A DNA stretch of 64,000 nucleotides from contig JAGWMJ010000004.1 in the NCBI GenBank assembly GCA_028871815.1, forward strand, positions 124,001 through 188,000, read 5' to 3'. Position 1 is the stretch's first letter, and every line of letters starts with the position of its first letter. A program made the position numbers and the translations under genes. Below, piece after piece: positions 57,563 to 64,000 of the stretch. Source of the stretch: Armatimonadota bacterium (GTDB lineage: Bacteria > Armatimonadota > Chthonomonadetes > Chthonomonadales > Chthonomonadaceae). The notes beneath the pieces are model-generated. The model was not told where the DNA came from and did no database searches. It was given only the letters and a program-made list of their open reading frames with translations.

Positions 57563-58727
57563 TTCTGACCTCAAGCGGCTTCGGGACGAAGGATACGACA
57601 TCGACCTCCGAAATGGCTACCTCCTGGTTAAGAATGTACCCTATGTCACAGCTAACCGGGAGCTAGCGCACGGCATTCTGGTGTCCGCGCTCGATCTCGA
57701 GGTAGATCAAACAAAGACGCCAGGTACGCACGTGGCGTTCTTTTGCGGCGCTCACCCTTGCAACCCCGACGGCTCTGAGATTGCACAAATCAAGCACGGC
57801 AGCCAGCGCCAGGAGATTTTCCCTGGGTTCTTTATAGATCATTCGTTGTCCAACAAGCCGGCGGCTGGTTACTCTGACTACTACGCGAAGATAACCACGT
57901 ATGTTCGGATCATCTCAGCACCAGCTCAGGCGATCGACACCAGCGCCACGGCGATTACCAAGCCTGTAATCGGCCCGGTCGAGGAAGAATACTCGGTCTT
58001 CCATTATGCCGACACTGCCGCCACGCACGCGAACATCCTGATGACTTCGCGCAAGCTGCAGGTTAACAAGGTCGCCATCGTCGGCCTCGGTGGGACAGGC
58101 TCTTACGTTCTTGACCTGATCGCCAAGACATTGATACGGGAAATCCACCTCTACGACGGGGACGTGCTCGAGCAGCGGAACGCATTCCGGGCGCCAGGGG
58201 CGCCCTCTGCTGAAGACTTAAAGTCCAAGCCGCTCAAGGTGGAGTACTATGCTGGGCGTTATGCCCCAATGCGAAAGGGCATTTCCTATCATAGTTATTC
58301 CATCACAACTCACAACGTTCACGAACTGGACGAGATGGATTTTGTCTTCATATGTGTAGACAAGGGGGGCGCTCGACGGGTGATCGTCGATGCATTGGAG
58401 GCGGCAGGCCGACCGTTTATTGATGTCGGAATAGGGGTGACGGTGGTCGATCACCGCATACGCGGCAGTGTTCGGTCAACTCTTTCCGTCCCCGGACATC
58501 GCGACCATTTCCGCGAGCGTGCCTCCTTCGCCGAAACTGAAGATGAAGATGATTACGATCTCAACATTCAGATTGCCGATCTGAATGCTCTGAATGCCAC
58601 ACTCGCGGTAATCAGGTGGAAGAAGCTGTTTGGATATTACGTCGATGAACGAGCAGAGCTGGACTGTACGTACACGATCAACAACAATTTGATATTCAAC
58701 AACGGTGCTAATGGGCCGACTGAATAG
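57537..58727 (+). CDS. DUF6791-ThiF fusion (E1-like activating enzyme)
   Basis: The N-terminal ~150 residues are DUF6791, an E2/Ub-system associated domain (LIARSSDLKRLRDEGYDI, FFCGAHPCNPDGSEI, GFFIDHSLSNKPAAGYSDYY). The C-terminal half is a ThiF/E1 adenylation domain with VAIVGLGGTGSYVLDLIAKT (~182) and IHLYDGDVLEQRNAFRAPGA. It would adenylate the C-terminus of the ubiquitin-like protein. It overlaps both flanking genes, so the three are translationally coupled. Confidence 0.87.
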   Translation: MSTELIARSSDLKRLRDEGYDIDLRNGYLLVKNVPYVTANRELAHGILVSALDLEVDQTKTPGTHVAFFCGAHPCNPDGSEIAQIKHGSQRQEIFPGFFIDHSLSNKPAAGYSDYYAKITTYVRIISAPAQAIDTSATAITKPVIGPVEEEYSVFHYADTAATHANILMTSRKLQVNKVAIVGLGGTGSYVLDLIAKTLIREIHLYDGDVLEQRNAFRAPGAPSAEDLKSKPLKVEYYAGRYAPMRKGISYHSYSITTHNVHELDEMDFVFICVDKGGARRVIVDALEAAGRPFIDVGIGVTVVDHRIRGSVRSTLSVPGHRDHFRERASFAETEDEDDYDLNIQIADLNALNATLAVIRWKKLFGYYVDERAELDCTYTINNNLIFNNGANGPTE

Positions 58728-59145
58728 CGTTCGGTCCGAGTTCGTTGAGAGCGTACCGGAGAAACTGGAGCCGGGGACCCTCTACGTCTCTATGTCCTCC
58801 AAGACAGCCATTCATGCATGTTGCTGCGGCTGCGGGGAAGAGGTGGTTACGCCAATATCACCTGCTCGATGGCAATTGACTTTTGATGGCGATACCATAT
58901 CGCTGCAACCCTCGATTGGAAACTGGAGCCTTCCATGCCGATCCCATTACTGGATTAGACGGAATACGGTTCAATGGGCCGAGCAGTGGTCGGAAGAGCG
59001 CATTGCTGCCGGTAGAGCGCGCGATAAGAGCGTCGTGAAGCTGCATCCCGATACCGCTGCAATGCCAGCGGCGGCGCAAACCCATGCAATACCGGAAACT
59101 CGGAATCGATTGTGGGACCGCATTAAGAGCCGGCTCGGCATTTGA
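58705..59145 (+). CDS. DUF6527 protein, probable zinc-binding partner
   Basis: The 146-residue product carries a Cys cluster, HACCCGCGEEVVTPISPARWQL, and later SIGNWSLPCRSHYWIRRN. This is the DUF6527 pattern of conserved Cys and His, probably a metal site. DUF6527 genes usually follow DUF6791-ThiF and multiubiquitin genes. The start is GTG 58705 or ATG 58711, both inside the E1-like gene. It may act as an isopeptidase or ligase-like partner; that role is unproven. Confidence 0.78.
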   Translation: MLMGRLNSVRSEFVESVPEKLEPGTLYVSMSSKTAIHACCCGCGEEVVTPISPARWQLTFDGDTISLQPSIGNWSLPCRSHYWIRRNTVQWAEQWSEERIAAGRARDKSVVKLHPDTAAMPAAAQTHAIPETRNRLWDRIKSRLGI

Positions 59146-59569
59146 CTTGGTGAACACGCAAGGTCGCGTGCCATTTCATCTCGGCTGACGGCCCTCTCAG
59201 CGCCCGGTTACCCCAATCGAGGGGAACGTCGCCAACCATCGTGTACACCGCCCGGCGAAAAAGGGCATTCTTTGTCCCATGGACGACGACCGGGCAAGGT
59301 CAGGACTCATTCGGGCGGGCGGGCGCAAAAACCACGCGGAATGCAAAGGCAGCGCATCTGCAACGGTCGAAATGCTCGACGCTTTCGCGAGCGCGGGCGC
59401 GAAGGAACTTGACCTCACGCTCGCTTCAGAGCTAGGGGAGAAGGTCAATTTCCCACACCTTCTTATCCCGCGAATCTCCGACTCCTGCCATGGAATGGGA
59501 ACCCATCCGGCTCTATGGCGTATAATACCTAGGTGAATGTTCAATGCATTTACCATCACGGCATGAAGC
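59146..59569. other. Right end of the accessory region, no gene supported
   Basis: An 85-codon frame (59279-59536) is open but has no recognisable domain and no ribosome binding site. TATAAT at 59521-59526 is a good -10 box for the MarR gene but has no matching -35. No repeat matching the left end of the accessory region is visible. Confidence 0.4.
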
Positions 59570-60175
59570 ATGACTGAACCTAATGTCACAACCGGAGCAG
59601 CGATCGGCGCGCCGCCGCTGGAACGCGATCCGCTCGTCCGTGAAAAGGTGGCGCGGATCGTTGGTCCTGCCGATGCGCGAACGCTGCTGGCCGCCGAAAC
59701 CGCCGCAAACCTTGTGAAGACATACAACCTGCTTCACGACGCGCTCAACGCCGCGCTCGGACCGCTCGACCTTTCGCTGGCCAAGCTCAATCTGCTGGTG
59801 CTGCTGCGCGACTCGGAATCGGAAGCCGGCTCCATGTGCCAGCTCAGTCAGCGCATGAGCGTCACGCCCACGAACGTCACAAGGTTGGTCGACGGCCTGG
59901 AGAAGGCGGGACTGGTGCGTCGCATCCGGCAGCGCTCCGACCGTCGCGTTCTGCATGTGGAGCTGAGCGAGCGCGGGCGCAGCCGTCTGGATGCCGGCCT
60001 TGCCGAGTATCGTGAAGCCGTACGCCGCGTATGTGGAACGCTCGATGACACGGACTGTTTTGCAATGATATCACTAATGACCAGATTTCGAACGAACCTG
60101 CTTGCCGCGGCCTCACCGGCGCCGCCGGCAAAACCTGCCCGCAAGGCAGTGCACGCCACTGGGAGCGCCCAATGA
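59570..60175 (+). CDS. MarR-family transcriptional regulator
   Basis: The 201-residue protein has a winged-helix domain: LAKLNLLVLLRDSE, CQLSQRMSVTPTNVTRLVDGLEKAGLVRR (recognition helix) and the wing with DRRVLHVELSERG. It is the first gene of an operon with an efflux adaptor and pump, overlapping the next gene by ATGA. MarR proteins of this arrangement usually repress their own operon until a toxic ligand binds. Confidence 0.92.
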   Translation: MTEPNVTTGAAIGAPPLERDPLVREKVARIVGPADARTLLAAETAANLVKTYNLLHDALNAALGPLDLSLAKLNLLVLLRDSESEAGSMCQLSQRMSVTPTNVTRLVDGLEKAGLVRRIRQRSDRRVLHVELSERGRSRLDAGLAEYREAVRRVCGTLDDTDCFAMISLMTRFRTNLLAAASPAPPAKPARKAVHATGSAQ

Positions 60176-61830
60176 GCGAAACAACAACGCGCGAGCCGCT
60201 GGATGCCGGTCACCACGCGCCGGCTCCAAATGGCGCGGACGGGCACGGCCCAGTGTCGGCCGCGGGCACGTCGCCCGATCTAAGCGGCGTGGAAGCTTCC
60301 GCAACTCAAAGGCCGCCTTGGGGAAAGCGCCTGCTCATCTCCGGCATCTCGATTGCAGCCATCCTGCTCATCACGATAGGTATTCGCCACCTCCTCTACA
60401 TGCAGACGCACCCGTCCACCGATGATGCCTATTGTACGACGGATGTCTACCAGATAACACCGCAGGTGCCGGGAGCTGTGATCCAGGTGCTGGTAAACGA
60501 CAACCAGAAGGTGACTAAGGGGCAGCTGCTGGCTGTTATCGACCCAAGCACCTTCGAGGCAGCGGTCGAGAGCGCGCGGGCCGATCTTGCCGTGGCGCAG
60601 GCCGCCGCGGGCGGCGCGGCAGATACCGTGGGCGTCACGCAGCAGAGTGGGGCGGCGGAGCTGCTTGCGGCTGCCGGATCGGTAGCCCAGGCCGGCAGCG
60701 CAACCGCCGGCGCGGAAGCCGACGCCAATACTGCGCGCGCGGTTGTCACAGGTGCGGTAGCGGGTGTCGGCTCGGCGCAGGCCGCCGTTGATGGCGCTAA
60801 CGCCAATCTGCGGGCCCAGCAGGCATCCGAGGCACGGCTGCAGCAGGTGGCAGCCGCCGCGCGTGCCGACGTGGCAGCCGCTCGTGCCGCCGCCGGCGCT
60901 TCGCAAGCCGCCGTCACCGCCGCGGCATCCAATCTGGGCAAGGCACAGCGCGATGCAGAGCGCTACCGGACCCTTCACGACCAACAGGCGATCAGTGACC
61001 AGACGTACGATGCTGCAGTGGCTGCCGCCACTGCGGCACAGGCTCAGCGCGACAGCGCCGTCCAGGAGGCCTCAGCGGCGACAGCCATGATCGCGCAGAA
61101 GCAGGCCGCGCTTGCCGCCGCGCTCGCAGCCGTGAAGGCGCAGACTTCGGCGGTGGTTCAGGCGCGCGACCAGGTGACCGCGGCAAAACACGCGGCGGCG
61201 TCTGCATACTCCCTGGTGGTGCAGGCCCAGAGCCGCGTGGACTCGGCACGGCAGTCGGTTCTGCAGGATCATGCCAAACAGCAGCAGGCCGAGGCGAAAC
61301 TGGCGATTGCCCGGGAAGCGCCACAGCAGCTGCAGGTGACGCAGCACGGCAGCCAGGTTGCAAACGCGCGCGTTGCGGCCGCTAAGGCGGAGCTGGATAC
61401 AGCCCTGATTGCACTGCGGAATACGCGCATCCTTGCCCCCATAACGGGCCGCATCAGCAAGAAGAACATCGATATTGGAGAGCACGTGGCGATCGGCCAG
61501 CCACTCATGGCGCTCGTTCCGGATCGTGACGTTTGGGTTGATGCCAACTTTGACGAGACGCAGCTCAAGGGAATGCAGGCCGGAGAACAGGCCGAAATCC
61601 AGGTGGATGCCATCCCGGGCGTCACATTCCGCGGCCATCTCGACTCGATCTCGGCCGCCACAGGCGCCACATTTGCCCTTTTGCCGCCCGACAACGCAAC
61701 CGGAAACTTTACCAAAGTGGTTCAGCGCGTGCCGGTGAAGGTGACATTTGATGCCGGCCAGCCCAACCTCAACCGGCTGCGCGGCGGTCTCTCTGCCTCG
61801 GTCACGGTGGATACGGGCAGCGCTCATTGA
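60172..61830 (+). CDS. HlyD/EmrA-family membrane fusion protein
   Basis: A cytoplasmic N-terminus, one membrane helix (LLISGISIAAILLITIGIRHLL, cut here at its core) and the STDDAYCTTDVYQITPQVPG motif of EmrA-type adaptors are followed by a split lipoyl domain. Between the halves lies a very Ala/Gln-rich hairpin of about 250 residues, longer than in typical EmrA. The C-terminal half has RILAPITGRISKKNIDIGEHV and FDETQLKGMQAGEQAEI. It would bridge the DHA2 pump to the outside or to an outer-membrane channel. Confidence 0.9.
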   Translation: MSETTTREPLDAGHHAPAPNGADGHGPVSAAGTSPDLSGVEASATQRPPWGKRLLISGISIAAILLITIGIRHLLYMQTHPSTDDAYCTTDVYQITPQVPGAVIQVLVNDNQKVTKGQLLAVIDPSTFEAAVESARADLAVAQAAAGGAADTVGVTQQSGAAELLAAAGSVAQAGSATAGAEADANTARAVVTGAVAGVGSAQAAVDGANANLRAQQASEARLQQVAAAARADVAAARAAAGASQAAVTAAASNLGKAQRDAERYRTLHDQQAISDQTYDAAVAAATAAQAQRDSAVQEASAATAMIAQKQAALAAALAAVKAQTSAVVQARDQVTAAKHAAASAYSLVVQAQSRVDSARQSVLQDHAKQQQAEAKLAIAREAPQQLQVTQHGSQVANARVAAAKAELDTALIALRNTRILAPITGRISKKNIDIGEHVAIGQPLMALVPDRDVWVDANFDETQLKGMQAGEQAEIQVDAIPGVTFRGHLDSISAATGATFALLPPDNATGNFTKVVQRVPVKVTFDAGQPNLNRLRGGLSASVTVDTGSAH

Positions 61831-63437
61831 GCGCTGCGGAAGCACAACCGGCTCCCGCAATCGCGCCGCGGCGCGGCCTTGCCTACACGCTGAGCATGCC
61901 GCAAAAGGCGGCAATCATGTTTGCCATCGTGGCGGCAACGATTATGGAGGTCCTCGACACCTCCATCGTCAACGTCGCGCTGCCCGACATGATGGGCAAC
62001 CTGGGCGCCACGTTGGATCAGATCGGTTGGGTGGCTACAGGTTATATAATCTCAAATGTAATTATACTGCCGCTTACCGGCTGGCTGTCCGACTTCTTCG
62101 GGCGCAAAAAGTACCTGTTCCTCTCCGTCTGCCTCTTCACCCTCGCATCGTTTATGTGCGGCACCAGCCGCACCCTCTCGGAGTTGGTGCTGTGGAGGAT
62201 CGTGCAGGGGATGGGCGGCGCGGCATTCCTCTCTACTGCCCAGGCCACCTTGATGGAGATCTTCCGGCCGGATCAGCGCGGGTTTGCCCAGGCGCTCTTC
62301 GGCATCGGCGTTATCGCGGCGCCAACCCTTGGGCCCACGCTGGGCGGATTCATCACCGATCGGTTCACCTGGCCGTGGATCTTCTTTGTAAACGTCCCGG
62401 TGGGAATAGCTGCCGCCGCACTGACGCTGCTCTATGTGCCCGATTCGCCGGATGCCCGGGCGAGGCGCACGGCGGATTTCGTCGGCATTGGTTTTCTGGC
62501 TCTAGGGCTCGGTGCGCTGCAGACCGTGCTGGAACGCGGCGAGGCGGACGATTGGCTCAAGTCGAATTTTATTGCAGCTCTGGCGCTTACCGCATTTGTG
62601 GGTACGGCCATGTTCATCTGGTGGGAGCTGCGGCCCGGTAACCGGTCGCCGGCGGTAGACCTGCGTGTGCTCAAGAACCGGAACATGGCGGCCGGGACCG
62701 TTTTTGCGTTCGCCCTCGGATTCGCGCTCTACGGAGGGGTTTTTGCGCTGCCGCAGTTCTTTCAGAACGTGCAGGGATACACGGCTGAGAAGACGGGGCT
62801 GCTGCTGATGCCCGGAGGGCTTGCATCGGCAGCAATGATGCCTGTGGTGGGGCAGTTGTCAAACCGGATGGACAAGCGGCGGCTGATCTTTATCGGTAAC
62901 CTGATATTTATTATGGCGATGTATCAGTTTGCGGTGCGGATCACACTCACCGCGCCGGCAAACTCCATGTACTGGCCACTCATCCTGCGCGGCAGCGGAG
63001 TTGGTCTGCAGTTCGTGCCGCTCTCGCTCGTAGCTCTGGGTACGCTGCCGGCCCGTGACCTCGGCTCGGGCGCCGGCCTTTACAACCTTGCGCGGCAGCT
63101 CGGCGGCTCCCTCGGCATCGCGATGCTGGCCACACTGGTCGACCGGCGAATGAAACTGCACTACGCAAGGCTGAGCGACCACGTAAGCATCTACCACCCC
63201 GCAACCCAGCACCGGCTGGCAGCCATTGAAGGATTCCTGCGCTCAAGCGGCAAAAGTCCGGCCGACGCGACGGCGGGAGCCTACAGCTTGTTGAACCACT
63301 CGATGATGGCGCAGGCTGCGACGATGACCTATGCCGACGTTTTCCACATGATGGCCTGGGTGGGAATGGGCGTAATGGTGCTCCTGCTGTTGTTTGAACG
63401 GCCGGCTCGAAGAGGCGGTGGGGCGCCGGTTCATTGA
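61827..63437 (+). CDS. DHA2-family (EmrB/QacA) drug efflux MFS transporter
   Basis: The 536-residue product has about 14 hydrophobic helices. Motif C-type and entry signatures are typical of DHA2: MEVLDTSIVNVALPDM in helix 1, WLSDFFGRKKYLF in the first loop, and a conserved GIGVIAAPTLGPTLGGFITD in helix 5. The TTG start overlaps the adaptor stop (TTGA). With the EmrA-like adaptor it forms a tripartite-type exporter for hydrophobic compounds, controlled by the MarR protein. Confidence 0.93.
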   Translation: MSAAEAQPAPAIAPRRGLAYTLSMPQKAAIMFAIVAATIMEVLDTSIVNVALPDMMGNLGATLDQIGWVATGYIISNVIILPLTGWLSDFFGRKKYLFLSVCLFTLASFMCGTSRTLSELVLWRIVQGMGGAAFLSTAQATLMEIFRPDQRGFAQALFGIGVIAAPTLGPTLGGFITDRFTWPWIFFVNVPVGIAAAALTLLYVPDSPDARARRTADFVGIGFLALGLGALQTVLERGEADDWLKSNFIAALALTAFVGTAMFIWWELRPGNRSPAVDLRVLKNRNMAAGTVFAFALGFALYGGVFALPQFFQNVQGYTAEKTGLLLMPGGLASAAMMPVVGQLSNRMDKRRLIFIGNLIFIMAMYQFAVRITLTAPANSMYWPLILRGSGVGLQFVPLSLVALGTLPARDLGSGAGLYNLARQLGGSLGIAMLATLVDRRMKLHYARLSDHVSIYHPATQHRLAAIEGFLRSSGKSPADATAGAYSLLNHSMMAQAATMTYADVFHMMAWVGMGVMVLLLLFERPARRGGGAPVH

Positions 63438-64000
63438 TCCATCGCTGCCGACGCCCGTTGCTTCCTGCAGTAATGCAGTCGGCGGCGTTGGACGCTTAGT
63501 GGCTGCCGCCGGTGAGGCGCCGGAGTGGCGCGACCAGTTGTGGCTGGAGCAGAGGCTGGCGCTGCTTTGCCGAACCGCCTTTTCGGATGTAGCGGATGGG
63601 GCGGTCGTGATCCGGTTCGGTACCCCGGCGCTGCGACGGTTAGGCAGCATTGCCCGGCATGGCGCCCGCTCACAGATCCGTATCAACCCGCTTCTGGCCC
63701 ACCCGGATGCGCCGGAGTACGTTACCGATGGAATTATCGCGCACGAGCTGGCGCACTACTGCCATGGCTTCGGATCCGCACTGCCGCGCCGTTACCGTCA
63801 CCCGCACCAGGGTGGAGTGGTAGAGCAGGAGTTGGAACGTCGCTCATTGGGAGCGCTGAACGCCCAGACGGACCTCTGGTTGAAGAACGATTGGAACGCG
63901 CACTACCAGCGCTGCCATCCGGCCGGGCCGGCACGGGCCGCGGCGCGGCACGATGTCCGCAGTTCGATCTGGCAGGCGTTTCTTGCTCGCCCGGGGATGT
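63418..64000 (+). CDS. SprT-like zinc metalloprotease-like protein, partial
   Basis: The frame runs off the right window edge. It has a SprT-like core: an N-terminal helix region WRDQLWLEQRLALLCRTAF, RINPLLAHPDAPEYVTDGIIAHELAHYCHGFG with the HExxH zinc motif (residue ~109), and a basic region HPHQGGVVEQELERR. SprT-like proteins resemble the protease domain of Spartan. The start is uncertain: GTG 63418 overlaps the MFS gene, and GTG 63499 is an alternative. I see no third zinc ligand because the protein is incomplete. Confidence 0.7.
   Translation, partial: MGRRFIDPSLPTPVASCSNAVGGVGRLVAAAGEAPEWRDQLWLEQRLALLCRTAFSDVADGAVVIRFGTPALRRLGSIARHGARSQIRINPLLAHPDAPEYVTDGIIAHELAHYCHGFGSALPRRYRHPHQGGVVEQELERRSLGALNAQTDLWLKNDWNAHYQRCHPAGPARAAARHDVRSSIWQAFLARPGM

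Noticed and set aside
59279-59536. 85-codon plus-strand frame before the MarR gene
   Set aside because: No domain, no ribosome binding site, and it overlaps the probable MarR promoter.

Overview
The window reads as a high-GC bacterial chromosome segment. Gene content (aminofutalosine-type menaquinone synthesis, a GH116-like secreted protein, a reaction-centre-type cytochrome c, ImuB/DnaE2 mutagenic repair, a pseudopilin-like secreted protein) would suit Armatimonadota or a similar little-studied phylum. That placement is inference; there is no rRNA or marker gene here to settle it. A selenocysteine tRNA near 4.4 kb shows that the host can decode UGA as Sec.

Layout. 0-31.9 kb is housekeeping and metabolic: the N-terminal half of mfd, a lipoprotein gene with a (TC)15 tract, thioesterase, tRNA-Sec, a cytochrome c lipoprotein, a UbiA prenyltransferase, the dTDP-sugar genes rfbA-rfbC-rfbB, a secreted protein, a VOC protein, an oppD-oppF-kbl operon, a GNAT-GH116-cytochrome run, ldcA, a GlmU-like enzyme, mqnE, imuB-dnaE2, a nitrilase-family amidase and a large TPR protein.

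31.9-59.2 kb is an accessory region rich in defence genes. It begins where the 3' end of the TPR gene is duplicated as a ~214-bp direct repeat around a small cassette (dead serine-recombinase fragment, HsdM tail fragment, DUF5655-type nuclease). A large operon follows: DUF1998 helicase with a Vsr-like nuclease tail, SNF2 helicase, DUF4268 nuclease-like protein, Eco57I/PglX-like adenine methyltransferase, dual-OB protein, two DUF488 proteins, a toxin-antitoxin pair, a DUF499 ATPase with an N-terminal Swt1-type HEPN-like region, and a DUF3644 protein. This resembles the DISARM/BREX-like systems built from DUF1998, SNF2, DUF1156 and DUF499 genes, but the DUF1156 methyltransferase survives only as two tail fragments and the DUF499 gene carries an in-frame TAG. 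The methyltransferase gene contains an (AG)18 tract followed by three diverged copies of one protein module, each in a different reading frame. Tract length modulo 3 would choose which copy is joined to the catalytic part, and only one of the three states reaches the C-terminal domain. This is the most striking signal in the window.

56-59.2 kb holds a second system: an XRE regulator and ImmA/IrrE peptidase, then a multiubiquitin protein, a DUF6791-ThiF (E1-like) protein and a DUF6527 protein. The same ten-base motif lies in both promoters, suggesting joint control by the XRE protein.

59.6-64 kb returns to ordinary genes: a MarR regulator with an EmrA-like adaptor and a DHA2 efflux pump in one operon, then the start of a SprT-like metalloprotease gene.
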